64,000 bases of DNA from an uncultured Eubacteriales bacterium. Its GTDB lineage: Bacteria > Bacillota > Clostridia > Oscillospirales > Oscillospiraceae. The DNA lies in contig URST01000001.1 of the NCBI GenBank assembly GCA_900550585.1, positions 1-64,000 on the forward strand. The letters are read 5' to 3'. Under the pieces are notes generated by a model. It was not told the DNA's origin, did not search any database, and saw nothing but the letters and a program-made list of their open reading frames with translations. Positions 16,848 through 24,771 of the stretch are shown in pieces. A program made the translations under genes and the position numbers. The number at the start of each line of letters is the position of its first letter. The first letter of the stretch is position 1.

Positions 16848-18185
16848 ATGATCCGTGTGGACCTCAACAGCTGCAAGAGCTTTATCCCGCTGCCCTACGA
16901 GGCAGCGCTGGCGCCGCGCCTGCGCATCGCCCATGACCATCTGCAAAAGGGCGATGGCGCCGGCGGCGACTTTACCGGCTGGGTGCGCCTGCCGGCGGAC
17001 TACGACAGGGAGGAGTTTGCCCGCATCAAGGCCGCCGCGGCCCGGATCAAGGCGGATTCCCAGGCGCTGGTGGTCATCGGCATCGGCGGCTCCTATCTGG
17101 GCGCCCGGGGCGTCATCGAGTGCCTGCGCTCCCCTAACTACAACCTGAAGAAGAAGGACACCCCCAACATCTACTTTGTGGGCAACGGCCTGTCCTCCGA
17201 CTACATGAGCGAGATCGTGGAGCTGCTGGACGGCGTGGACTTCTCCGTCAACGTCATCTCCAAGTCCGGCACCACCACGGAGCCGGCGGTGGCCTTCCGC
17301 TTCTTCCGCGCGCTGCTGGAGAAGAAGTACGGCCCGGAGGGCGCGGCCCGCCGCATTTACGCCACCACCGACCGCCGTAAAGGCGCGCTGAAGTCTCTGG
17401 CGGACGCCAAGGGCTATGAGACGTTCGTGGTGCCCGACGACGTGGGCGGGCGTTACAGTGTGCTGACGGCTGTGGGCCTGCTGCCCATCGCCGTGGCCGG
17501 CATCGACATCGACGCCCTGATGGCCGGCGCACGGGAGGTGATGGACACCTGCGCGGCAGCGGACATGGACGCCAACCCCGCGTGGCAGTATGCCGCCGCC
17601 CGGTACGAGATGTACCGCAGCGGCAAGAAGATCGAGATCCTGGCGGCCTACGAGCCCTGCTTCCGGTTCATGGCCGAGTGGTGGAAGCAGCTGTACGGCG
17701 AGTCCGAGGGCAAGGAGGGCAAGGGCCTGTTCCCCGCCAGCGTGGAGTTCACCGCCGACCTGCACTCCATGGGTCAGTATATCCAGCAGGGTGAGCGGCA
17801 CCTGTTCGAGACGGTGGTGCGCTTCGGCCCGTCGAAGCACGAAAACCCCGTGCCCTATGACGAGACGGACGGCGACGGCCTGAACTTCCTGACCGGCAAG
17901 AGCATGGACTTCATCCGCGAGCAGGCCATGGACGGCACGCTGCTGGCCCATGTGGAGGGCGGCGTCCCCAACATCACCCTGTACGCCGATGCGCTGGCGG
18001 AGAGCGTCATGGGCCAGCTCATCTACTTCTTCGAGTACGCCTGCGGCCTCAGCGGCTACCTGCTGGACGTGAACCCCTTCGACCAGCCCGGCGTGGAGGC
18101 CTACAAGAAGAACATGTTCGCGCTGCTGGGCAAGCCCGGCTACGAGGAGCTGCGGGGCACGCTGCTGGCAAAGCTGGGCCGGTAA
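16848..18185 (+). CDS. pgi: Glucose-6-phosphate isomerase (445 aa)
   Basis: Interconverts glucose-6-phosphate and fructose-6-phosphate in cytosolic glycolysis. The sequence carries the family signatures: 'VVIGIGGSYLGARGVIE' near residue 75, the phosphate-binding 'VISKSGTTTEPA' near 137-148, and 'HVEGGVPNITL' in the C-terminal half. A length of 445 is typical of the short bacterial (Bacillus/Clostridium) type. The start has an AAGGAGGA site. It is a single gene with its own promoter. Confidence 0.97.
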   Translation: MIRVDLNSCKSFIPLPYEAALAPRLRIAHDHLQKGDGAGGDFTGWVRLPADYDREEFARIKAAAARIKADSQALVVIGIGGSYLGARGVIECLRSPNYNLKKKDTPNIYFVGNGLSSDYMSEIVELLDGVDFSVNVISKSGTTTEPAVAFRFFRALLEKKYGPEGAARRIYATTDRRKGALKSLADAKGYETFVVPDDVGGRYSVLTAVGLLPIAVAGIDIDALMAGAREVMDTCAAADMDANPAWQYAAARYEMYRSGKKIEILAAYEPCFRFMAEWWKQLYGESEGKEGKGLFPASVEFTADLHSMGQYIQQGERHLFETVVRFGPSKHENPVPYDETDGDGLNFLTGKSMDFIREQAMDGTLLAHVEGGVPNITLYADALAESVMGQLIYFFEYACGLSGYLLDVNPFDQPGVEAYKKNMFALLGKPGYEELRGTLLAKLGR

Positions 18186-18221
18186 GGCGTTTTCACCAAA
18201 AACGGAGGCGGTATTTTTCCG

Positions 18222-18250
18222 TTGCTATTTTGCTCTTGGTATGGTATGCT
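18222..18250 (+). promoter_or_regulatory. Promoter of the 18300 P-loop gene
   Basis: TTGCTA (18222-18227), a 17-bp spacer and TATGCT (18245-18250), 49 nt before the start codon. Confidence 0.65.
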
Positions 18251-18299
18251 ACAAGCAGGAGTAGAGCCAGCTCCATCAATGACAAAGGAGTGATTTCTT

Positions 18300-18710
18300 A
18301 TGGTTAGACTGATCATGGGCGCAAACGGTGCAGGCAAGACGAAGCAGCTCATCGAGCTGATCCACAACAGCGTGGAGTCCGAGACCGGCAGCGTCGTATG
18401 CATCGAGCCCAGCCGCGACATGACCTACGACATCAGCTACAATGTGCGTCTGGTCAATGCCGGTGAGTACAACGTGGATTCTTTTGAGTGCCTGCGCGGC
18501 TTCCTCTGCGGCCTGTATGCGGGCAATTACGATATTTCCCATGTGTTTGTGGACAACCTGTGCAAGATCGCGGGCAGCACCGACTGGCAGGCGGTGGAGA
18601 AGTTCCTCCACTGGCTGGACCGCTTCAGCGAGAGCAACGAGGTGAAGTTTACTGTCACCGTCAGCGCCGACGAGGACGTGGCCACCGAGGGCATGCGCCA
18701 GTACATCTGA
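18300..18710 (+). CDS. Small P-loop ATPase-like protein (136 aa)
   Basis: The N-terminus has a clear Walker A motif, GANGAGKT at residues 7-14, and a hydrophobic strand ending in Asp ('HVFVDNLCKI', near residue 82-85) that could be Walker B. The protein is short for a P-loop NTPase and has no membrane segment. Closely similar small proteins are, as I recall, widespread in Clostridia and are sometimes labelled ATP-binding or PilT-like, without a known role. It is a single gene between its own promoter and a strong terminator. Confidence 0.8.
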   Translation: MVRLIMGANGAGKTKQLIELIHNSVESETGSVVCIEPSRDMTYDISYNVRLVNAGEYNVDSFECLRGFLCGLYAGNYDISHVFVDNLCKIAGSTDWQAVEKFLHWLDRFSESNEVKFTVTVSADEDVATEGMRQYI

Positions 18711-18716
18711 ACCGGA

Positions 18717-18760
18717 ACGCAAAAAAGAAAGACGCCGTGCGGCGTCTTTCTTTTTTGCGT
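18717..18760. terminator. Bidirectional terminator between the P-loop gene and gatD
   Basis: A perfect 21-bp inverted repeat (18717-18737 with 18740-18760) with A-rich and T-rich outer arms. It serves the plus-strand gene and the minus-strand gatD, which ends at 18761. Confidence 0.92.
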
Positions 18761-19489
18761 TTACTGCTGCTGGAACCGCTCCTGCAGGGCGTGGAGCGTC
18801 ACCTCGTAGGCCCGCTGCTCATGGGGGCAGTCCTGGGGCTGATAGGGAAGCCCTGCCCGGCGGCACAGCAGCTCCGTGAAGTAGCTGTTGATGTGGGGGT
18901 TTTTCATCAGCAGGGGGCCGATGAGATGGGTGCCGTAGAAGCTGCCCTCCCACACGCCGTCCTCCGCCGTACCGGCGTGGTTGCCGGGGCCGTGCTCCAT
19001 GCGGAACAGGGGGTGCGCCGCATCGGTGGTCTGGCTGGCCTTGTTCACAAAGCCCACCGCCACCTGGCCGGTGGCAGCGCCCACCGCCAGACAGTCGCCC
19101 TGGATGCGCTCCGTGCCGGACACGGTGGTGCGGAAGGGGAACAGGCACAGTCCGGCGTGCTCCGCGCCGTCAGGGTCGGTGATGCTGCGGCCGAACAGCT
19201 CCATGGCGTTGCCTGTGGCCAGCACCACGGCGCCCCGCTCCAGCGCCGCGCGTATAGCGCCTTCATAGCGGCGCAGATCCTCCAGCGCCGTGAGCTGGGC
19301 GTTTTCGGTGCCGGCGCCCATATAGAGGAAGTCCGCGCCGGAGAAGTCGATGTCCTCATACAGCGTGCCGGTGCGGACGACGACCTCCGCGCCCTGCCGC
19401 TCCAGACTGCGCCGCAGCGCGGCCACGTTGGCGTACTCGCCGTACAGGTTCATCAGATCCGGATAGAGATGCAGAAGCTGGATGCTCAT
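18761..19489 (-). CDS. gatD: GatD-like glutamine amidotransferase with altered active site (242 aa)
   Basis: GatD is the glutaminase half of the MurT/GatD complex, which amidates the D-Glu of lipid II. The N-terminus ('HLYPDLMNLYGEYANVAALRRSLERQGAEV') and 'IGPLLMKNP' identify the family, as does the adjacent murT. However, the nucleophile elbow, normally C-G-G-Y-Q, reads ATGNAMELFG at residues 91-100 with no Cys. The catalytic His of 'LHGPLL' is replaced in 'THLIGPLL' (Ile190), although a His sits two residues earlier. The remaining Cys residues (115, 133, 209) lie elsewhere. It may therefore not hydrolyse glutamine in the usual way, or it represents a variant clade. It starts 14 nt after murT ends. 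Confidence 0.85.
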   Translation of the reverse strand: MSIQLLHLYPDLMNLYGEYANVAALRRSLERQGAEVVVRTGTLYEDIDFSGADFLYMGAGTENAQLTALEDLRRYEGAIRAALERGAVVLATGNAMELFGRSITDPDGAEHAGLCLFPFRTTVSGTERIQGDCLAVGAATGQVAVGFVNKASQTTDAAHPLFRMEHGPGNHAGTAEDGVWEGSFYGTHLIGPLLMKNPHINSYFTELLCRRAGLPYQPQDCPHEQRAYEVTLHALQERFQQQ

Positions 19490-19502
19490 GTGCAGACCCT
19501 CC

Positions 19503-20831
19503 TTAAAGCGTAGTGACCAGCGACAGGAACTTGCCCTTGTCGGAGAAGCAGGTGATGGTATAGGCCTGTGTCACACCGTCCCGGACGGCGGCGTCCACGC
19601 CCTCGGCGATGCTCTCGTAGGCGCTGAGCTTCTCCGGCGGCACATCGGTGTAGGAGAAGCGGACGTACAGGTCGTCGGCGTACCGGCCCAGCAGGTAAAT
19701 GTGGGAGGCGTTCTCCGTGTTCAGCATGCCGAAGTCGATGTCCCACAGCCAGCTTGTCTCGCTGGTGAAATACTTGCGGCTGACGGCGTCCACGATGATG
19801 ATGACGGCGTGGGGCTCCTTCTGCTGCACGGTGTAGCGCAGGGACTGGTCGTAGGACACGGAGTTCTCGTGCTTGGAGGCCAGCAGTGTGCCGCGCATGG
19901 TCTGGTACTGCCAGTTGACGATGCGCCCGTTTTTCAGAACGTAGCGGCTGATGCTGCGGGCGATGTCGCCGCCGTCCACGCCGGCCAGCGCGCACACGGT
20001 GTAGCACGCCAGAATGTTGTAGGCGTTGTAGATGCTCTTGAAGGCCAGCTCGATGCGGTCCTTCCCGTTGATGGTGAGGAAGCCTGCGTCCAGATCCGCG
20101 TCGGTGACGGTGTAGGCCGTCTCCGGACGGCGGAAATCGCACTTCGTGCAGTGATAGCTGCCGATGTGGTTGTAGTGGTAGTAGTCGTAGGCCATGGGCG
20201 CATGGCACAGCGGGCAGTATTTGCCGTCGTCATAGATACCGGTGCTGCGGTCGGTGGAAAAGCGCTGCCGGTCCATGCCGAACCACACCACCTTGTTGGG
20301 CCGGCCCCGCCCGAACAGGGATACCAGCGGGTCGTCGGCGTTGAGGATCAGCGTGCAGTCCGGGCCGATGCTCGGCTCAATGGCCTTGTACACCCACTGG
20401 GGGTGGCCGTTGCGGGTGAGCTGGTCGCGGTACAGGTTGGTGATGACGTAGTGGGTGGGCTGGAAATAACGGAAGGTGTACTGGGCGTAGCGCTCATCGG
20501 ACTCGATGACCACCGCGTCGCTTCTGCACCGGCCTGTCAGGGTGCTGCTGCACAGCAGCAGGGTGGTGACGCCCTCGATCTGGTTGGAGCCCTCCCGGTT
20601 GAACACCACCTTTTTTCCGGCGGCGGTGAGCACATGGGCGATCATCTCGGACGTGGAGGTCTTGCCGTTGCTGCCGGTAACGGCGATGATCTCCGACGGC
20701 AGCTGCACCCGCTGCAGGACATCGGGGCAGATCTTCAGCGCGATCTGTCCGGGCAGGCTGCTGCCCCGGCCCACGAAGGAGCCCACGAAGCGTATGAGCT
20801 TGCAGACCAGAATGGCCAGGAATTTTCTCAT
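19503..20831 (-). CDS. murT: MurT-like Mur ligase (442 aa)
   Basis: The Mur-ligase-like partner of GatD. The order of parts is a hydrophobic N-terminal segment (residues 1-~20), the ATP-binding loop TGSNGKTST at 52-60, a Mur ligase central domain, and a Cys4 zinc ribbon (C206, C209, C228, C231) inserted in the central domain as in known MurT. A C-terminal DUF1727-type domain follows. In that domain the usual 'KNP.G' stretch appears as 'SKHENSVSYDQSL', so this side of the complex has also diverged. Translation starts at ATG after AAGGAGGG. murT is the first gene of the pair, 41 nt downstream of mnmG, and may be read from the mnmG promoter. Confidence 0.9.
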   Translation of the reverse strand: MRKFLAILVCKLIRFVGSFVGRGSSLPGQIALKICPDVLQRVQLPSEIIAVTGSNGKTSTSEMIAHVLTAAGKKVVFNREGSNQIEGVTTLLLCSSTLTGRCRSDAVVIESDERYAQYTFRYFQPTHYVITNLYRDQLTRNGHPQWVYKAIEPSIGPDCTLILNADDPLVSLFGRGRPNKVVWFGMDRQRFSTDRSTGIYDDGKYCPLCHAPMAYDYYHYNHIGSYHCTKCDFRRPETAYTVTDADLDAGFLTINGKDRIELAFKSIYNAYNILACYTVCALAGVDGGDIARSISRYVLKNGRIVNWQYQTMRGTLLASKHENSVSYDQSLRYTVQQKEPHAVIIIVDAVSRKYFTSETSWLWDIDFGMLNTENASHIYLLGRYADDLYVRFSYTDVPPEKLSAYESIAEGVDAAVRDGVTQAYTITCFSDKGKFLSLVTTL

Positions 20832-20871
20832 AAAAGACCCTCCTTATCGTATGACGCGGCGCGAGGCCGCC

Positions 20872-22746
20872 TTATCCGCGGTGTGTCTGGAGCCAGATCA
20901 TCAGCGCGCCGATGTCCGCCGGGGACACGCCGGAGATGCGGCTGGCCTGTCCCAGGTTCAACGGCCGCACCGCGCCCAGCTTCTCCCGTGCCTCCAGCCG
21001 CAGACCCTGGATGCCGCTGTAATCCATATCGTCGGGCAGCGTGTGCTTTTCCAGCTGCTCGAACTCCTCCACCTGCCGCTGCTGGCGGCGGATGTAGCCC
21101 TCGTATTTCACGGTGATCTCCACCTGCTCCCGCACGGCCTTGTCCAGCGCCGGTGCGCCGGGGTCGAAGGGCCGCAGGTCGTCATATGACACCTGCGGGC
21201 GGCGCAGCAGGTCGATGAGCCGCGCGCCGTCGGCTACGGGGGCGGTGCCCCGCCGCGCCAGCAGGTCGTTGAGAGCGCCGCTGCCGGCCACGCCGGTGTG
21301 GGTCAGGCGCCGTATCTCCCGCTCCACCGCGGCGTATTTTTCCTCCACGGCCCGCAGCCGCTCCCCGGACACCAGCCCGATGCGGTGCCCGATGGGGCAC
21401 AGCCGCCGGTCGGCGTTGTCCTGCCGCAGGATCAGCCGGTACTCGGAGCGGGAGGTCATCATGCGGTACGGCTCTTCGGTGCCCTTGGTCACCAGATCGT
21501 CGATGAGGGTGCCGATGTAGCTCTCGCTGCGCCGCAGGACCATGGGCGCCTCGCCCTTCAGGGCCAGCGCCGCGTTGACGCCGGCCACAAAGCCCTGCGC
21601 CGCCGCCTCCTCGTAGCCGGAGGAGCCGTTGAACTGTCCCGCGCCGTACAGGCCGCCCACGGTCTTGACCTCCAGCGTGGGCCGCAGGGCCAGCGGGTCG
21701 ATGCAGTCGTACTCGATGGCGTAGGCCGGGCGCATCATCTCTGCGTGCTCCAGACCGGGCACGCTGTGCAGCATCCGCAGCTGCACCTCCTCCGGCATGG
21801 AGGAGGAGAAGCCCTGGATGTACATCTCCTCCGTGTCCAGCCCCATGGGCTCGATGAACAGCTGGTGCCGGGGCTTGTCCGCGAACCGGACCACCTTCGT
21901 CTCGATGGACGGGCAGTACCGGGGGCCGACGCCCTCGATGACGCCGGAGTAGATGGGGCTTCGGTCCAGATTCTCCCGTATGATGCGGTGGGTTTCCTCC
22001 GTGGTGTAGGTCAGGTAGCACACAGCCCGGTTCTCCGGTGCCTGCGCCGTCTCAAAGCTGAAGGGCAGGGGATCGCTGTCGCCCTCCTGCACCTCCATTT
22101 TGGAGAAGTCGATGCTCCGCCGGTTCACCCGCGGCGGCGTACCGGTCTTGAACCGCCGCAGGGGCAGCCCCAGCGCCAGCAGACAGTCGGTCAGGGCGTT
22201 GGCGGCGTGCATGCCGTCGGGGCCGGAGGACTCGATGCACTCGCCCACGATGGTGCGCCCCGTCAGATAGGTGCCGGTGCAGAGAATGACGGCCTTCACG
22301 CCGAACACCGCGCCGGTGCGCAGCACCACGGCGGACACCCGTCCGTTTTCGCAGCGGATCTCCGTCACCTCCGCCTGCCGCAGCGTCAGGTTCTCCTGCC
22401 GCTCCAGCGTATGCTTCATGACCTGCTGGTAGCGGCGGCGGTCGGCCTGCGCCCGCAGGGACCACACGGCGGGGCCTTTGGCCCGGTTCAGCATCCGGTA
22501 CTGGATGCAGGCGCGGTCCGCCGCCCTGGCCATTTCGCCGCCCAGGGCGTCCAGCTCCCGGACAAGGTGCCCCTTGCCGGTGCCGCCGATGGCGGGGTTG
22601 CAGGGCATATTGCCCACCGCGTCCAGATCAATGGTGAAGCAGACGGTGCGCATCCCCAGCCGCGCTGCCGCCAGCGCCGCCTCGATGCCGGCGTGGCCCG
22701 CGCCGATGACGGCGATATCAAATTCTCCCGCGCAAAACTCTCTCAT
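20872..22746 (-). CDS. mnmG: tRNA uridine-5-carboxymethylaminomethyl modification enzyme (624 aa)
   Basis: MnmG (GidA) works with MnmE to modify U34 of certain tRNAs, using FAD and methylenetetrahydrofolate or glycine-derived groups. The N-terminus has the dinucleotide-binding '[19 protein letters not shown]' and '[20 protein letters not shown]', the family signature. 'GTYLTGRT', 'KTGTPPRV' and '[21 protein letters not shown]' follow, and the helical C-terminal MnmE-binding domain is complete. Length is normal (~620-630). The ribosome binding site is weak (GGGGAT). A possible promoter lies at 22806-22777. mnmE is not in the window. Confidence 0.97.
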   Translation of the reverse strand: MREFCAGEFDIAVIGAGHAGIEAALAAARLGMRTVCFTIDLDAVGNMPCNPAIGGTGKGHLVRELDALGGEMARAADRACIQYRMLNRAKGPAVWSLRAQADRRRYQQVMKHTLERQENLTLRQAEVTEIRCENGRVSAVVLRTGAVFGVKAVILCTGTYLTGRTIVGECIESSGPDGMHAANALTDCLLALGLPLRRFKTGTPPRVNRRSIDFSKMEVQEGDSDPLPFSFETAQAPENRAVCYLTYTTEETHRIIRENLDRSPIYSGVIEGVGPRYCPSIETKVVRFADKPRHQLFIEPMGLDTEEMYIQGFSSSMPEEVQLRMLHSVPGLEHAEMMRPAYAIEYDCIDPLALRPTLEVKTVGGLYGAGQFNGSSGYEEAAAQGFVAGVNAALALKGEAPMVLRRSESYIGTLIDDLVTKGTEEPYRMMTSRSEYRLILRQDNADRRLCPIGHRIGLVSGERLRAVEEKYAAVEREIRRLTHTGVAGSGALNDLLARRGTAPVADGARLIDLLRRPQVSYDDLRPFDPGAPALDKAVREQVEITVKYEGYIRRQQRQVEEFEQLEKHTLPDDMDYSGIQGLRLEAREKLGAVRPLNLGQASRISGVSPADIGALMIWLQTHRG

Positions 22747-22776
22747 AGTATATCCCCAATGCGTTCATATGCAGTC

Positions 22777-22806
22777 ATTATATATGGTATGGCCCACAAG
22801 TGCCAT
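22777..22806 (-). promoter_or_regulatory. Possible promoter of mnmG
   Basis: On the minus strand, ATGGCA (22806-22801), an 18-bp spacer and a perfect TATAAT (22782-22777). The -35 is only a 4/6 match. Confidence 0.5.
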
Positions 22807-22863
22807 TGTGGAAATCACACAAAAATATCTTCTTCAAATTGTGAAATCCGTGCAGAAATCAGC

Positions 22864-22892
22864 TTGCAAAACCGGGAGAAACGGCATATACT
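22864..22892 (+). promoter_or_regulatory. Promoter of a short divergent transcript
   Basis: TTGCAA (22864-22869), a 17-bp spacer and TATACT (22887-22892), the same -35/spacer/-10 as the promoter at 515-543. It drives a ~265-nt transcript ending at the terminator 23124-23161. Confidence 0.75.
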
Positions 22893-22931
22893 ATGCTCGT
22901 AGACAAATGAAGAAAGGAGCGTGATAGTGTT

Positions 22932-23009
22932 ATGATGAACAACTGGATCATGGGCGATCTGGACGATATGATCTTCGGCGACTGCCATCAGCAGGTCAGC
23001 CAGCGGTAA
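22932..23009 (+). CDS. 25-residue peptide on a short transcript
   Basis: The reading frame starts with two ATG codons (22932, 22935) behind GAAAGGAG with about 12-nt spacing. It encodes a short acidic peptide beginning MMNNWIMGDLDDMIFGDC. It has one Cys (residue 18), no basic start and no membrane segment. Its support is positional: it lies between a near-consensus promoter and a strong terminator, with no other gene. The RNA itself could be the functional product instead. No relative is known to me. Confidence 0.5.
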   Translation: MMNNWIMGDLDDMIFGDCHQQVSQR

Positions 23010-23123
23010 GCGTCCCACCCACAAAAGATGACCACCACGCCAGTGTGCGTGGCGTTTTGCTTTTTATGGGCATTTTTTGCCCTGTTCATACAGTATTTTA
23101 CCGCAAAGAAGATCATCGCAGAG

Positions 23124-23161
23124 AGAGGCGCGGCCAACGCAGTTGGCCGCGCCTCTTTTTA
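23124..23161 (+). terminator. Terminator of the short transcript
   Basis: A perfect 15-bp stem (23124-23138 with 23142-23156), a GCA loop and five T on the plus strand. It overlaps the stop codon of the minus-strand DUF1667 gene. A weaker hairpin precedes it near 23034-23052. Confidence 0.88.
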
Positions 23162-23521
23162 TAGCTTCTCCATGTTCTTGGCGGCCACCACGTCCACGCC
23201 GGTGCCGCAGACATCCCGCAGCACCACGTCGCCGATGGCGATGGGGGCCTGCGCCGTCACGGTGCCCAGCGCCCGGGCCACGTCAAAGACCAGCGCCTTG
23301 GGCACCTCGCCGTTGGTGCGTACCGGCAGCACCGGCAGCGCCGCGCCCCGGATGGCCACCGTCCCGGTGACGGTGCGCACCGGCGCCACGCACTCCTTCC
23401 GGGCGTAGGCCTCGCCACGGGGACAGGTATTGCCGCTGACGGCAGTCACCGCGCCGTTTTCCACCTCGGCGGTGAGCTGGCAGCCCATGGGGCAGCCGAT
23501 GCAGATCAGCTCCTGCTTCAT
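23159..23521 (-). CDS. DUF1667 domain protein (120 aa)
   Basis: A small Cys-rich protein that is the third gene of an operon with two FAD oxidoreductases. 'ICIGCPMGCQL' at residues 7-17 gives closely spaced Cys (7, 10, 14), and further Cys follow at 33 (in NTCPRG) and 44, a pattern that suggests an Fe-S cluster. The domain is known as DUF1667 and is routinely found beside GlpA-like glycerol-3-phosphate dehydrogenases in clostridia. It may pass electrons within that complex. The start codon overlaps the stop of the preceding gene by 3 nt. Confidence 0.9.
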   Translation of the reverse strand: MKQELICIGCPMGCQLTAEVENGAVTAVSGNTCPRGEAYARKECVAPVRTVTGTVAIRGAALPVLPVRTNGEVPKALVFDVARALGTVTAQAPIAIGDVVLRDVCGTGVDVVAAKNMEKL

Positions 23522-24771
23522 GCCTGCGCCTCCTCTACCACGAATGTCACCGTATCCGCGCCGCCGGGGATGGCGGCGGGGTCAATGGGAAAGCTCTCCA
23601 TCTCGCCGGGGGTCAGGATACGCTTGGGGATGCGCTTGAGCAGCGCCTCCCCGGCGTAGGCGCACAGCGCCGCGTTCCGGTAGGGCTGCCCCACCCGGAA
23701 CCGGACGGTGACCGGCCCGCCGTCCCGGTGCAGGGACTGGGGCACGGTGTAGCGCACGCCGTTCTTCCCCTCCAGCCGGACGACCTCGCCGCCGCCCGCG
23801 CCCTCCAGCACGAACCGTGCGGCGCTGCGTCCCGCTGCCGCCGCCTCCTGGGACACGAAGTCCACCAGATCGTGGACGTGCAGCACGTTGCCGCAGGCGA
23901 ACACGCCGGGCAGGGAGGTGGCCAGCGCCTCGTCCACCACCGGCCCGCCGGTAACGGCGTCCAGCGCCGCGCCGGCCTGCCGGGTCAGCTCGTTCTCCGG
24001 CAGCAGGCCCACGCTGAGCAGCAGCGTGTCGCAGGGGATGTACCGCTCCGTGCCGGGGATGGGCAGGCGTTTGTCGTCCACCTGCGCCAGCGTCACGCCG
24101 TTCAGGTGCTCCTGCCCGTGGATCTCCACCACCGTGGTGGACAGGTACAGCGGGATGCCGAAATCGTCCAGACACTGAACGATATTGCGCTTCAGACCGC
24201 CGGAATAGGGCATGACCTCCGCCACGGCCTTGACCTCCGCACCCTCCAGCGTCATACGCCGGGCCATGATCAGCCCGATGTCGCCGGAGCCCAGGATCAC
24301 CACCTGCCGCCCGGGGAGGTATCCCTCCATATTCACCATGCGCTGGGCCGTGCCTGCCGACCAGATGCCGGCGGGCCGGGTGCCTGCGATGTTTAGCGCG
24401 CCGCGGGGCCGCTCCCGGCAGCCCATGGCCAGCACCACCGCCTGCGCCCTGATCTGCTGCAATCCCACGCCGCGCCCCGTAACGGTCAGCACCCGCTCCG
24501 GTGAGATGTCCAGCACCATGCAGTCCGTCCACGCGGGGATGCCCCGCTCCGTCACGGCGTCGATATACCGCTGGGCGTACTCGGGGCCGGTCAGCTCCTG
24601 ATGGAACGTGTGCAGCCCGAAGCCCGCGTGGATGCACTGGTTCAGGATGCCGCCCAGCTCGCCGCTGCGCTCCAGAATGAGGATGTCCCGCAGCCCCGCG
24701 TCATAGGCGGCGGCTGCCGCGGCCAGCCCGGCGGGGCCGCCGCCCACGATGGCCAGCTGTACTGTTTTCAT
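23518..24771 (-). CDS. FAD/NAD(P)-dependent oxidoreductase, GlpA-operon type (417 aa)
   Basis: A pyridine-nucleotide-disulfide-oxidoreductase-like flavoprotein. The N-terminal FAD site is 'LAIVGGGPAGLAAAAAAYDAG' (residues 5-25). A second Rossmann motif, 'VVILGSGDIGLIMARRM', near residue 162 would bind NAD(P)H, and a C-terminal 'GVFACGNVLHVHDLVD' segment closes the FAD domain. The start is the ATG at 24771, which overlaps the stop of the upstream gene (ATGA). A longer in-frame reading upstream lies within that gene and is ignored. With its neighbours it probably forms an anaerobic glycerol-3-phosphate dehydrogenase complex; the electron acceptor is unknown. Confidence 0.92.
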   Translation of the reverse strand: MKTVQLAIVGGGPAGLAAAAAAYDAGLRDILILERSGELGGILNQCIHAGFGLHTFHQELTGPEYAQRYIDAVTERGIPAWTDCMVLDISPERVLTVTGRGVGLQQIRAQAVVLAMGCRERPRGALNIAGTRPAGIWSAGTAQRMVNMEGYLPGRQVVILGSGDIGLIMARRMTLEGAEVKAVAEVMPYSGGLKRNIVQCLDDFGIPLYLSTTVVEIHGQEHLNGVTLAQVDDKRLPIPGTERYIPCDTLLLSVGLLPENELTRQAGAALDAVTGGPVVDEALATSLPGVFACGNVLHVHDLVDFVSQEAAAAGRSAARFVLEGAGGGEVVRLEGKNGVRYTVPQSLHRDGGPVTVRFRVGQPYRNAALCAYAGEALLKRIPKRILTPGEMESFPIDPAAIPGGADTVTFVVEEAQA

